From the NCBI GenBank assembly GCA_031284085.1, contig JAITAM010000035.1:1-15511 (forward strand): a stretch of 15,511 bases of DNA, in the 5' to 3' direction. Shown here piece after piece: positions 1 through 7,461 of the stretch. The stretch is from Spirochaetaceae bacterium (GTDB taxonomy: Bacteria; Spirochaetota; Spirochaetia; Treponematales; Breznakiellaceae). Made by a program: the position numbers and the translations under genes. The notes under the pieces were generated by a model that was not told the DNA's origin, ran no database searches, and saw only the letters and a list, made by a program, of their open reading frames with translations. How positions within the stretch are numbered: the first letter of the stretch is position 1; each line of letters opens with the position of its first letter.

Positions 1-119
1 TTGGAACAGGCTCGCCTTTGGAACAGGCTCGCCTTTGGAACAGGCTCGCCTTTGGAACAGGCTCGCCTTTGGAACAGGCTCGCCTTTGGAACAGGCTCGC
101 CTTTGGAACAGGCTCGCCC
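1..119. repeat. 17-bp tandem repeat, seven copies
   Basis: Seven head-to-tail copies of a 17-bp unit (TTGGAACAGGCTCGCCT) start at 1, 18, 35, 52, 69, 86 and 103; only the last base of the final copy differs. The array may continue left of the window. It lies just past the 3' end of the exported GH3 gene. The same place after the other GH3 copy has a single unit (2456-2472) with one base changed, so the array looks like a local expansion after the duplication. Seventeen is not a multiple of three, so the frame rotates and coding is unlikely. Each unit holds a small AGGC-TC-GCCT dyad. Confidence 0.95.
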
Positions 120-138
120 TCTACATAATGTGTGAAGC

Positions 139-160
139 GCCTGCACCGCTCGGTGCAGGC
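139..160 (-). terminator. 3' hairpin after the exported GH3 gene
   Basis: A perfect 9-bp stem (139-147 with 152-160) closes a four-base loop, 7 bases past the GH3 stop codon. No T-run follows on the minus strand, so it is not a canonical intrinsic terminator. It may be a weak or Rho-assisted terminator or an mRNA 3'-end stabiliser. The same hairpin, with the same stem and loop, occurs after the other GH3 copy (2491-2512). Confidence 0.5.
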
Positions 161-166
161 CGCCCG

Positions 167-2425
167 CTACCGATAGCGTTTCACCCGCTCGTCTTCAATA
201 ACACCGCGCCAATTAAGGCCGAATGCAAAATCCCACGTGTTGCCTACCGAATCGGTGTAGGACTTCATGTCGCGTGGAAGGTCCTCTGCCTGCGCTTCAA
301 CGGTTTCCATATCAGCGGGCATCTGGAACGGGAGCAGCGCAGAGGGTTCCGCCTTGCCGCTCACTATGTCAAGCAGCGCCTTCGCTTCCACTGCAAACTC
401 GATAAGCACAGCATCCACAGCCGGCTCAAACTCCGCCGCAACAAAGGGGTTTACCGTATGGACAAAGACAATGACCGGCTTATCTCCCATCTCTCTTTTG
501 GTGTTAAGGACGAGGTCAAGGTCGGAATTGTTTGTCGTTACGCCGGTCTTGCCGCGATACGAACGGTCGTCGCTCCCTGCAATGTTCTTTGCGCGGGCGT
601 TGTTGGCTGTGTAAGGGCGGTATTGCAGGTTGATAGGAAGGTAGCCTTCACCCTCACGATAGCCGTCGCTTTCAGGCGATGCAATGTAACAGAATGCGTA
701 ATCGGCCTCAGCCGCGCTCGCAACGACTTCAAAATACGTGCTGACAAGCTCGCTGGGCATCGTCTCCACAACACGGGCAGGAACGACACCGCCAAACAAG
801 TCATGGCTTTCGTTTATCTGCCGCTTTGGAATGTAGACTTTGGTCTTTTTAGGCAGCGGCAGAACCGGTGCGCTGCTTTGCGTGCCTGCTTTGACCGCCG
901 CATTCTTTAGAAGCACGACGCTGCGCAGTTGTGCATCATAACCGGCGCTGACGAACTCAGAGCTGCCTGCTATGGCGCGGGACTCCTGCGGATCAAGATA
1001 GGGGTTTTCAAAGAGGCCGGTGCGGAAAAGGTTGCGGAGCAAGCGCCGTGCCGACTGTCTGAAACGCGCCTGCATCGCCTCTTCGCCATGCTCACGCACT
1101 CCTATTTGATAGGCTTCAAGCACTGGGCCTTTATCGTTGTTGCCGCCGAACTGATCAACGCCCGACATCAGCACCTTATAGTGCCGCTCAGCTACTGAAA
1201 TGTCCTCTACTCCCCAAGGCTTCCCGGTGAGGAAGACATCAATCGGCCCCGCGTCCGCGGTTACAAGCCAATCGGTACAGACCACGCCGTCATAGCCGTA
1301 CTTCCCCCGCAAGAGATCGGTGATAATATACTTGTTATACGAATTGCCGACATTCTCACCGTACTTTGTGTCGATGCCCCACGATATGGTGTAATAGGGC
1401 ATCACCGATGCGGCCGCGCCTGTTTTTCCGTTCAAGCGGAACGCCCCTTCGGTAAAAGGCTTGAGCATCTCTTCAAAGCCATTGCCCGGATAGACCGCAT
1501 ACTTGCCGTAGCCGAAATGCGCATCCCGTCCGCTTTCACCTGAACCGCCGCCCGGCCAGTGCTTTATCATGGCGTTCACACTGTCAAAGCCCCAGCCGGG
1601 AGCGTTGCCTGTTTTTAAGGCGCGCTCATCATCGGAGCTTTGGAAGCCATCGCAGTAGGCACGCGCCAAATCAGCCGAGAGTTTCACGCCTTCTCCAAAT
1701 GTGCCGCTGAACCGATACCAGCGCGGATCGGAGGCAATGTCAATCTGCGGCGACAGGGCGGTTGCTATACCCATAGCGCGGTATTCTTTTGAGGCAATCT
1801 CACCAAAGCGCCTGACAAGAGCCGGGTCAAAGGTAGCGGCAAGCCCTAACTGATCCGGCCACACAGAAAGATAACTTGGGCTTTCTGTGGTAACTTCGGC
1901 GCTTACTGTCGGCGCATGGCGCGGGTCGGAACTGGTATTGATTGGAATACCAAGCCCTATTGCTTCAACGAGCGCCTGCGCCTGATTGTTCCAGCGCGCG
2001 GCGGTGGGTGCGTCTTCCACCTGAGTAATCAGTACGTGCCGCAGATTATCCTCTATAAGGAACCTTCTTTGCTCATCGGTAAGGTCCTTAGAGATCGTTT
2101 GATGGAGGCTGTAGAGCATAAGCCCTGCGATTTCCTCAATGCTCATCCGTGCGGCAAGATCGGTGATGCGTTCCTCAATCGGCAAGCGCCAATCTTCGTA
2201 AGGATCAAGCCTCCCGCTTCGGTTAAGGTCTTTGAACGCAAAACCTCTCACGTAGAGGATACGTTCCTCCATGTCCGCTCCCACACCGAGCGTTGCTCCG
2301 CCTTTGTTCGCAATAACTGTGAACCCTTCTTTCTTTTCAACAACCGTTCTTTGTATTCTGCCACCTGCGAATACAACGGCGCCTAAAGCCAAGAGCATTA
2401 CTAAAGCTGTAAGTCTCTTCATCAT
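167..2425 (-). CDS. Exported glycoside hydrolase family 3 protein (beta-glucosidase-like)
   Basis: A 752-residue GH3 enzyme expected to hydrolyse terminal beta-linked glucosides or similar sugars; the exact substrate cannot be read from sequence. A cleavable signal peptide is clear: MMKR, a hydrophobic stretch to about residue 18, then VFA before GG, so the enzyme should be periplasmic or outer. The N-terminal barrel carries the KHWPGGG motif (288-294) and VVCTDW, where D385 matches the GH3 nucleophile. The C-terminal sandwich domain ends in the typical FAFGLNW segment near 733-739. ATG at 2425 follows AAGGAG with about 8 bases of spacing. It is the second gene of a leftward pair, 93 bp behind its paralogue and probably cotranscribed. 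Compared with that copy it lacks a 22-residue loop after residue 111. The family call is firm; beta-glucosidase is inferred. Confidence 0.93.
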   Translation of the reverse strand: MMKRLTALVMLLALGAVVFAGGRIQRTVVEKKEGFTVIANKGGATLGVGADMEERILYVRGFAFKDLNRSGRLDPYEDWRLPIEERITDLAARMSIEEIAGLMLYSLHQTISKDLTDEQRRFLIEDNLRHVLITQVEDAPTAARWNNQAQALVEAIGLGIPINTSSDPRHAPTVSAEVTTESPSYLSVWPDQLGLAATFDPALVRRFGEIASKEYRAMGIATALSPQIDIASDPRWYRFSGTFGEGVKLSADLARAYCDGFQSSDDERALKTGNAPGWGFDSVNAMIKHWPGGGSGESGRDAHFGYGKYAVYPGNGFEEMLKPFTEGAFRLNGKTGAAASVMPYYTISWGIDTKYGENVGNSYNKYIITDLLRGKYGYDGVVCTDWLVTADAGPIDVFLTGKPWGVEDISVAERHYKVLMSGVDQFGGNNDKGPVLEAYQIGVREHGEEAMQARFRQSARRLLRNLFRTGLFENPYLDPQESRAIAGSSEFVSAGYDAQLRSVVLLKNAAVKAGTQSSAPVLPLPKKTKVYIPKRQINESHDLFGGVVPARVVETMPSELVSTYFEVVASAAEADYAFCYIASPESDGYREGEGYLPINLQYRPYTANNARAKNIAGSDDRSYRGKTGVTTNNSDLDLVLNTKREMGDKPVIVFVHTVNPFVAAEFEPAVDAVLIEFAVEAKALLDIVSGKAEPSALLPFQMPADMETVEAQAEDLPRDMKSYTDSVGNTWDFAFGLNWRGVIEDERVKRYR

Positions 2426-2445
2426 AAAATAAACTCCTTAAAATA

Positions 2446-2469
2446 CGCGCCTGTTTTGGAACAGGCGCG
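2446..2469. other. Intergenic hairpin between the GH3 genes
   Basis: A 10-bp stem (2446-2455 with 2460-2469) closes a TTGG loop. Its right arm is part of the single 17-bp unit that is amplified at 1-119. It lies just upstream of the ribosome binding site of the exported GH3 gene. With the 2491-2512 hairpin it could set the relative expression of the two genes by partial termination or by blocking RNA decay. The fold is seen; the role is inferred. Confidence 0.55.
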
Positions 2470-2490
2470 CCTCTCCATAATATGTGAAGC

Positions 2491-2512
2491 GCCTGCACCG
2501 CTCGGTGCAGGC
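2491..2512 (-). terminator. 3' hairpin after the cytoplasmic GH3 gene
   Basis: Perfect 9-bp stem (2491-2499 with 2504-2512) with a four-base loop, identical to the hairpin at 139-160 and 7 bases past the GH3 stop. There is no T-run, so it may only partly terminate and allow read-through into the next GH3 gene. Confidence 0.5.
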
Positions 2513-2518
2513 CGCCCG

Positions 2519-4777
2519 CTACCGATAGCGTTTCACCCGCTCGTCTTCAATAACACCACGCCAATTAAGACCAAATGCAAAATCCCAGCTGTTGCCTACC
2601 GAATCTGTGTAAGGCTTCATGTCGCGCGGGATGTCCTCTGCCTGCGCTTCAACGGTTTCCATATCAGCAGGCATCTGGAACGGCAGCAGCGCAGAAGGCT
2701 CCGCCTTGCCGCTCACAAGATCAAGCAGCGCCTTTTGTTCCACTGCAAACTCGATAAGCACGGCATCCGCAGCCGGCTCAAACTCCGCTGCAACAAAGGG
2801 GTTTACCGTATGGACAAAGACAATGACCGGCTTATCCTTCATTTCTTTCTTGGTGTTAAGAATGAAGTCAAGGTCGGACTCGTTTGCCGTTACGTTGGTC
2901 TTGCCGCGATACGAACGGTCGTCGCTCCCTGCAATGTTCTTTGCGCGGGCGTTGTTGGCCGTGTAAGGGCGGTATTGCAGATTGATAGGAAGGTAGCCTT
3001 CACCCTCGCGGTAACCGTCGCTTTTCGGCGAATCAATGTAACAGAATGCACAATCGGCCTCCGCCGCGGCAGCAACGACTTCAAAATACTGAGCTGCAAG
3101 GCCAAGAGACATAGACTCTATATCGTGCGCGGGAACGGTAACGCCGAACCAGTTGCGGCTTTCGCTTATGTGCCGCTTTGGAATGTAGACTTTGGTCTTT
3201 TTAGGCAGCGGCAGAACCGGCGCGCTGCTTTGCGTGCCTGCTTTGACCGCCGCATTCTTTAGCAGCACGATGCTGCGCAGTTGTGCATCATAGCCGGCGC
3301 TGACGAACTCAGGGCAGCCGGCTACGGCGCGGGACTCCTGCGGATCAAGATAGGGATTTTCAAAGAGGCCGGTGCGGAAGATGTTGCGGAGCAAACGGTG
3401 CGCCGACTGTCTGAAACGCGCCTGCATCGCCTCCTCGCCATGCTCACGCACTCCCATTTGATAGGCTTCAAGCACCGGGCCTTTATCGTTGTTGCCGCCG
3501 AACTGATCAACGCCCGCCATCAGGATCTTATAGTGCCGCTCGGCCACAGTAAGGTCTTCCACGCCCCAGCATTTGCCTCCGATAAAGGTATCTATAGGCC
3601 CTTTATCCGCGGTTATGAGCCAATCGGTGCAGACCACGCCGTCATAGCCGTACTTTTCCCGCAAGAGATCGGTGATGATATACTTGTTATACGAATTGCC
3701 GACATTCTCGCCGTACTTTTTATCAATGCCCCACGACACGGTATAATACGGCATCACCGCCGCAGCCGCGCCTGTCTTTCCGTTCAGGTGGAACGCTCCT
3801 TCGGTAAAAGGCTTGAGCATCTCTTCAAAGCCATTGCCCGGATAGACCGCATACTTGCCGTAGCCGAAATGCGCATCCCGTCCGCCTTCACCTGAGCCGC
3901 CGCCCGGCCAATGCTTTATCATGGCGTTCACACTGTCAAAGCCCCAGCCGGGAGCGTTGCCTGTTTTTAAGGCGCGCTCATCTTCAGAGCTTTGGAAACC
4001 ATCGCAGTAGGCACGCGCCAAATCAATCGAGAGTTTCACGCCTTCTCCGAAAGTACCGCTGAACCGAAACCAGCGCGGTTCCGAAGCGATGTCAATCTGC
4101 GGCGACAGGGCGGTTGTAATACCCATAGCGCGGTATTCTTTTGAAGCGACCTCGCCAAAGCGCTTTACAAGAGCCGGATCAAAAGCCGCCGCAAGCCCAA
4201 GGTGATCAGGCCAGACGGAAATATCGCCGCCGCTTCCCATATTAAACTCAGCGATTGCAATCGGCCCGTGCCGCGGGTCGGAACTGGTATTGATTGGAAT
4301 ACCAAGCCCTATTGCCTCAACGAGCGCCTGCGCCTGATTGTTCCAGCGTGCGGCGGTGGGTGCATCTTCCACCTGAGCAACAAGCACATGGCGCAGATTA
4401 TCTTCTATAAGAAACTTCTTTTGGGCTTCGGTAAGGTCCCAGATATTCTTGCGAGTATCCTGAATTGTCTGCCCCGGATACAAAAGGGCCGCCATTGGAT
4501 TTCCTTGGCAGATCGTCTGGTGGACGCTATAGAGCATAAGCCCTGCGATCTCCTCGATGCTCATCCGCAAAACAAGATCCGCGATGCGTTCCTCAATCGG
4601 CAGCCGCCAATCTTCATAAGGATCAAGCACTCCATTCTTGTTAAGGTCTTTGAATGCAAATCCATCCACATAGAGGATATGTTCCTCCATATCCGCTCCC
4701 ACACCGAGCGTTGCTCCGCCTTCGTTCACGATAAGCGTGAACCCGTCTTTTTTTATAGACTTCCATCTATTAGACAT
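2519..4777 (-). CDS. Glycoside hydrolase family 3 protein without signal peptide
   Basis: Close paralogue of the next gene downstream and also 752 residues. It starts MSNRWKSIKK with no hydrophobic segment, so it should stay in the cytoplasm. The GH3 landmarks are present at matching positions: KHWPGGG at 288-294, nucleophile D385 in VVCTDW, and the closing FAFGLNW. It lacks 22 residues at the N-terminus relative to its paralogue but carries a 22-residue loop after residue 89 (CQGNPMAALLYP onward) that the paralogue lacks, so the lengths are equal by coincidence. ATG at 4777 sits 7 bases after GAGGAG (4790-4785). A promoter lies at 4850-4821, making this the first gene of the pair. A likely job is cleaving imported beta-linked oligosaccharides; substrate unknown. 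Confidence 0.93.
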   Translation of the reverse strand: MSNRWKSIKKDGFTLIVNEGGATLGVGADMEEHILYVDGFAFKDLNKNGVLDPYEDWRLPIEERIADLVLRMSIEEIAGLMLYSVHQTICQGNPMAALLYPGQTIQDTRKNIWDLTEAQKKFLIEDNLRHVLVAQVEDAPTAARWNNQAQALVEAIGLGIPINTSSDPRHGPIAIAEFNMGSGGDISVWPDHLGLAAAFDPALVKRFGEVASKEYRAMGITTALSPQIDIASEPRWFRFSGTFGEGVKLSIDLARAYCDGFQSSEDERALKTGNAPGWGFDSVNAMIKHWPGGGSGEGGRDAHFGYGKYAVYPGNGFEEMLKPFTEGAFHLNGKTGAAAAVMPYYTVSWGIDKKYGENVGNSYNKYIITDLLREKYGYDGVVCTDWLITADKGPIDTFIGGKCWGVEDLTVAERHYKILMAGVDQFGGNNDKGPVLEAYQMGVREHGEEAMQARFRQSAHRLLRNIFRTGLFENPYLDPQESRAVAGCPEFVSAGYDAQLRSIVLLKNAAVKAGTQSSAPVLPLPKKTKVYIPKRHISESRNWFGVTVPAHDIESMSLGLAAQYFEVVAAAAEADCAFCYIDSPKSDGYREGEGYLPINLQYRPYTANNARAKNIAGSDDRSYRGKTNVTANESDLDFILNTKKEMKDKPVIVFVHTVNPFVAAEFEPAADAVLIEFAVEQKALLDLVSGKAEPSALLPFQMPADMETVEAQAEDIPRDMKPYTDSVGNSWDFAFGLNWRGVIEDERVKRYR

Positions 4778-4820
4778 AAATTAACTCCTCTAAAGATTCA
4801 AATATTCAAGATAGTAAATT

Positions 4821-4850
4821 ACTATAATCCCTCTTTTTTACACTTGTCAA
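4821..4850 (-). promoter_or_regulatory. Promoter for the GH3 gene pair
   Basis: On the minus strand TTGACA (4850-4845) is followed after 18 bases by TATAGT (4826-4821); TTATAG with 17-base spacing overlaps it. The start codon is 44 bases further on, with a good ribosome binding site. The repeat cluster at 4861-5286 abuts the upstream side, 10 bases from the -35 box. Confidence 0.65.
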
Positions 4851-4860
4851 ACGTTTTTAT

Positions 4861-5286
4861 CAGGCAGCCGCAGGCTGTTTCAAAGCAGGCACAGCCTGTT
4901 TCAGAGGTTGTTGGTGTCGGGAGAGGCGTACGGCTTTTTGCAGGCCAGCAGCCGCAGGCTGTTTCAAAGTTTTCGGCACCGGTATCAAGGGCGGGCGTAC
5001 GGCTTTTTGCCTGCAAGAAGCAGCCTGAGGTCTGACCCCTTCGCTGCTGGTGTCGGAGACGGACGTACGACTACCCCTTGGCTGTTGGTATCGGAGATGG
5101 GCGTACGACTTTCTGCCTGCAAGAAGCAGCCTGAGGTCTGACCCCTTGGCTGCTGGTATCGGAGACGGACGTACGACTTTCTGCTTGCAAGAAGCAGCCT
5201 GAGGTCTGACCCCTTCGCTGCTGGTGTCGGAGACGGGCGTACGACTTTCTGCCTGATAGCAGGTCAGCCTGCTCTTAGAGCAGGCT
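4861..5286. repeat. Repeat cluster A: 68-bp units and CAGCC/GGCTG cores
   Basis: Using the invariant GTAC as marker, units fall at 4928, 4997, 5065, 5103, 5171 and 5239. Spacing is 69, 68, 38, 68 and 68 bp, so the 38-bp unit has lost 30 bp. A unit reads roughly GGCGTACGACTTTCTGCCTG, then AAGAAGCAGCCTGAGGTCTG, then ACCCCTT and a GCTGGTGTCGGAGAC tail. The first two units instead carry a hairpin core, CAGCCGCAGGCTG (4865-4877 and 4949-4961), each followed by TTTCAAA. Frames stay open across parts of the cluster, but the 68-bp period shifts frame with each unit, so I do not call a gene. Confidence 0.9.
5266..5286. other. Hairpin closing repeat cluster A
   Basis: AGCCTGCTC (5266-5274) pairs with GAGCAGGCT (5278-5286) around a TTA loop. 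It marks the right end of the cluster, 8 bases from the stop of the truncated ORF at 5295. No T-run follows on either strand. Confidence 0.6.
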
Positions 5287-5294
5287 TGCCATTA

Positions 5295-5339
5295 TTATAA
5301 GAGCAATGGTTGAAATAGAGACCTTTTAATGGATTTCAT
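5295..5339 (-). pseudogene. 14-codon ORF with strong RBS, probable truncated gene start
   Basis: On the minus strand a near-perfect Shine-Dalgarno sequence (AAGGAGG, ending at 5347) precedes ATG at 5339 by 7 bases. The ORF reads MKSIKRSLFQPLLL and then stops. The lysine/arginine-rich start followed by hydrophobic residues resembles the first part of a signal peptide. The coding sequence ends just where repeat cluster A begins, so the likeliest reading is that the rest of an exported-protein gene was lost when repeats entered or expanded. A true short peptide or leader peptide is the alternative. A promoter at 5637-5609 would transcribe it. Confidence 0.45.
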
Positions 5340-5602
5340 TGTGAGTCCTCCTTAAAAAATATGTCCACACACAAGCGCGAACTATAAATAAGAGGGCGTA
5401 CACGAAGCACATTGACGGAATACAGCTTTTTGGGATATATTTTTCGCTGTACCTCGTGTACACAATTACCGTAGCCAGACAAAACTTGGTAGGTTGTACA
5501 CTGGCTGCGGTCCCCTTGAACACAAAGTTAGTTAAGAAAACCTCTGCATAAAACTGTCTAAAAACACGCGGGCTTTCACCCACAAACTTTCATTAAATCT
5601 AT
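5340..5602 (-). other. Long untranslated leader, no recognised RNA
   Basis: Between the promoter at 5637-5609 and the ribosome binding site at 5347 lie about 250 bases. There are a few possible stems, such as AGCCAG (5473-5478) with CTGGCT (5501-5506), but no match to a riboswitch or housekeeping RNA that I recognise. An 85-codon GTG-start frame (5583-5326) spans it with no good ribosome binding site and ends inside the 14-codon ORF; I do not call it a gene. A leader this long may hold a regulatory RNA structure. Confidence 0.35.
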
Positions 5603-5608
5603 ACTATC

Positions 5609-5637
5609 TATATAGCACCTTTTCTTACAAACGTCAA
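5609..5637 (-). promoter_or_regulatory. Leftward promoter for the truncated ORF
   Basis: On the minus strand TTGACG (5637-5632) and TATATA (5614-5609) are separated by exactly 17 bases. Repeat cluster B starts about 25 bases upstream. It is among the best sigma70-like matches in the window, yet it drives no intact gene. Confidence 0.6.
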
Positions 5638-5662
5638 TGTGTTTTGAACATTTCTATAAAAT

Positions 5663-5812
5663 TCAGGCAGGCCAACAGCCGCAGGCTGTTTTCCAAGCTT
5701 CGGTGCTGGTATCAAGGGCGGGCGTACGACTTTCTGCCTGCAAGAAGCAGCCTGAGGTCTGACCCTTTCGCTGTTGGTGTCGGAGACAGACGTACGACTA
5801 TGGTTTCGGCCT
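5663..5812. repeat. Repeat cluster B: core plus 68-bp units
   Basis: Same family as cluster A. A CAGCCGCAGGCTG core (5676-5688) is followed by a GTAC unit at 5724 and another at 5792, again 68 bp apart. The order (core, variable TTC-GGTGCTGGTATC linker, GTAC module, AAGAAGCAGCCTGAGG segment) matches cluster A. Cluster B lies between the leftward promoter at 5637 and the rightward one at 5974. Confidence 0.88.
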
Positions 5813-5912
5813 GTCAGATCCTATAGGGCAGAGGTCTGACCTGTTTGGGCAACCTTTTGGACTAGGAGGAAACGTTCCATCACGTAGTGTGGAGAGCTTC
5901 CTCCGTCCAAAA
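5813..5912. other. Two consecutive inverted repeats, the second a long hairpin
   Basis: GTCAGA (5813-5818) pairs with TCTGAC (5835-5840). Next, TTTTGGAC (5855-5862) pairs with GTCCAAAA (5905-5912), GGAGGAA (5865-5871) with TTCCTCC (5898-5904), and CCA-CAC (5877-5883) with GTG-TGG (5887-5892), with small bulges. Together the second element is an imperfect hairpin of about 21 bp around a GTA loop. Repeat-family orientation flips across it. No flanking target duplication is evident. Confidence 0.65.
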
Positions 5913-5973
5913 CAGGCCGTGCCTGCCTGTAAGCAAAAAGCCGTACTCCGCTTTGAAAAGCAGACTGTGCCTG
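5913..5973 (-). repeat. Inverted copy of the repeat module
   Basis: Read on the minus strand this contains GGAGTACGGCTTTTTGC and flanking CAGGCAGGCACGGCCTG, which match the GTAC module of clusters A and B in the opposite orientation. It ends directly before TTGACA at 5974. Confidence 0.7.
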
Positions 5974-6008
5974 TTGACAATAACTCAAAACATGGCTCAT
6001 AGTATGAT
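5974..6008 (+). promoter_or_regulatory. Possible promoter for the chemoreceptor gene
   Basis: TTGACA (5974-5979) is a perfect -35 box, but no good -10 lies at 16-18 bases. CATAGT (5998-6003) at 18 bases matches four of six positions, and TATGAT (6003-6008) is better but 23 bases away. A -35 box adjoining the repeat module is seen; promoter activity is tentative. Confidence 0.35.
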
Positions 6009-6051
6009 AATTCTTTTTAGAAACTCAAAGAAAGAGACAAAGAGGAAAATT

Positions 6052-7461
6052 ATGGGATATTTAGGTATTATGTTTACCGAGCTGATTATCATATCGCCGA
6101 CAGTCTGCTTAATACTGGCGAGGATTTTCAAGAAAACCGTGATACGGACAGTCTTGATACCGTATATTTTGACAACCACAGGCATCGTCTTGATGGGCAT
6201 CGTCGCAGGTTACCGCCACAATCTGCTCGATACGCTATGGGTTGTTCCTATCGTAGTCGGGTTGGTTGTGATTTTTATCGTAGCTTTACTCAAGAGAGTC
6301 GTTCACCCTTTGCGTGAGGCTTCCAAAGTCGCAGGCGCTCTGCATGAAGGCAAGGGCGATCTCACCGTCCGTCTCAACTATGATAGAGAAGATGAAATCG
6401 GTGCGGTGAGCCAGCATATTAACGGGTTCTTGAGCGATATTGCAGCGCTTATCACGGAAATCAGCGAAGAAGCACAAGAAACCAACCACAACAGTGATGC
6501 TTTACGCATCTCCATGAATAAAATAGCCGAGTCTGCCGGCAACATCGAGACTGTCATCAACGACATAAACAAGATGATTCAAGAACAAATCTCGCTCGTG
6601 GACTCAGCTGTAGACACGGTACATAGCATGAACGAAAGCACGGCGCGCCAAAACGACCGTATCGACAGGCAGTCCGTAAGTGTAAACGAGAGCTCTTCCG
6701 CTGTCGAGCAAATGACCTCCAATATCGACGCTATTGCACGGAATCTTGAAAAGAGTTCGACCGAGTTCAACACTCTTAATCAGGAAGTTAAAGACGGACA
6801 AACCGCTGTAACACGGCTTAAAGAAACAGTAGCTGCACTGAATCAACAATCTACCGGCGTGTTCGAGGCAAACAGAATCATTCAAACCATTGCAGCGCAG
6901 ACCAACCTTTTGGCTATGAACGCTGCGATTGAAGCTGCACATGCAGGAACCTCCGGCGCAGGCTTTGCTGTGGTCTCCGAAGAAATCCGCAAGCTCGCCG
7001 AGAATTCCAACGTCCAATCGAAGATCATCAGTGCGAATATCAAAAGTCTGCAAGAGTCCGTCAATTCTGCGGTACAGAAGGTAAACGAAACCGGCTTGTC
7101 CTTTGAACATATCTACGCATCCGCGGACACGGTCGGCACTATAGAGCATAGTATCAAAGACGCCATGAACGAACAGTCAGCGGGCAGTTCAAAGATTCTC
7201 GAATCTACAACCGTGATTCGGGACATAACCGGGGAAATCCTCACGAGTTCAAAAAAAATGCTGGACGGGAATCATGTGGTTCAACAGGAAATGAATCGTC
7301 TGCACACCATATCGGAAACGGTGAAAGTCTCAGCGCTCAACATTGCGGCTAAAGCTTCGGATGCAAGGCGCAAGATTGACGAGTCTGTGCAGGCGCTTGA
7401 TGCGAACATCAAGAACATCAAATCTGTAGAACAAAGACTGCGTGTATTCAAAACCAGCTAG
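6052..7461 (+). CDS. Methyl-accepting chemotaxis protein without periplasmic sensor domain
   Basis: A 469-residue chemoreceptor that would signal through CheA/CheW to the flagellar motor. ATG at 6052 is chosen because AGAGGAAA precedes it by about 6 bases; the frame stays open upstream to 5887 through repeat DNA, which is unlikely to be coding. Three hydrophobic segments (about 5-23, 30-53, 60-80) are joined by very short loops, so there is no periplasmic ligand domain. A HAMP-like stretch follows (about 81-133), then a long helical coiled-coil. The conserved signalling tip runs from [20 protein letters not shown] to [10 protein letters not shown] (276-319). It may sense through the membrane, through cytoplasmic cues, or with a partner; the ligand is unknown. 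The family call is firm. Confidence 0.95.
   Translation: MGYLGIMFTELIIISPTVCLILARIFKKTVIRTVLIPYILTTTGIVLMGIVAGYRHNLLDTLWVVPIVVGLVVIFIVALLKRVVHPLREASKVAGALHEGKGDLTVRLNYDREDEIGAVSQHINGFLSDIAALITEISEEAQETNHNSDALRISMNKIAESAGNIETVINDINKMIQEQISLVDSAVDTVHSMNESTARQNDRIDRQSVSVNESSSAVEQMTSNIDAIARNLEKSSTEFNTLNQEVKDGQTAVTRLKETVAALNQQSTGVFEANRIIQTIAAQTNLLAMNAAIEAAHAGTSGAGFAVVSEEIRKLAENSNVQSKIISANIKSLQESVNSAVQKVNETGLSFEHIYASADTVGTIEHSIKDAMNEQSAGSSKILESTTVIRDITGEILTSSKKMLDGNHVVQQEMNRLHTISETVKVSALNIAAKASDARRKIDESVQALDANIKNIKSVEQRLRVFKTS

Larger units (their letters stand above)
118..4753. repeat. 2.35-kb tandem duplication carrying two GH3 genes
   Basis: Two direct units about 2352 bp apart (for example hairpin 139 to 2491, stop codon 167 to 2519). 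Homology covers most of each GH3 reading frame and about 50 bp of 3' flank. It is lost at the 5' ends of the genes, upstream of roughly 2335 and 4753, where the N-termini are unrelated. Long stretches are identical in DNA, including synonymous positions, which suggests a fairly recent duplication or continuing gene conversion. The most divergent internal stretch is around residues 170-187 of each protein, plus a 22-residue loop present in only one copy. Confidence 0.9.

Noticed and set aside
35..910. Antisense 291-codon frame, and its counterpart at 2456-3262
   Set aside because: Both run antisense to the GH3 genes and exist twice only because the gene is duplicated. No ribosome binding sites; the first starts inside the 17-bp repeat.
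4202..5035. 277-codon plus-strand frame running from GH3 antisense into cluster A
   Set aside because: It joins antisense coding sequence to repeat DNA, has no start signal, and crosses the GH3 promoter.
4861..5286. CRISPR array
   Set aside because: Repeats are contiguous 68-bp units without unique spacers of uniform size, and no cas genes are present. The same holds for the 17-, 21- and 105-bp arrays.
5326..5583. 85-codon GTG-start frame on the minus strand
   Set aside because: No clear ribosome binding site, unusual composition, and its end overlaps the strong SD and the 14-codon ORF. Better explained as leader; conservation in relatives would reverse this.
5797..5980. 60-codon minus-strand frame over the hairpin and inverted module
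   Set aside because: Made of repeat-derived sequence with no start signals.
5887..6051. Upstream extension of the chemoreceptor by 55 residues
   Set aside because: The extension is translated repeat DNA; ATG 6052 has a good ribosome binding site and the possible promoter lies inside the extension.
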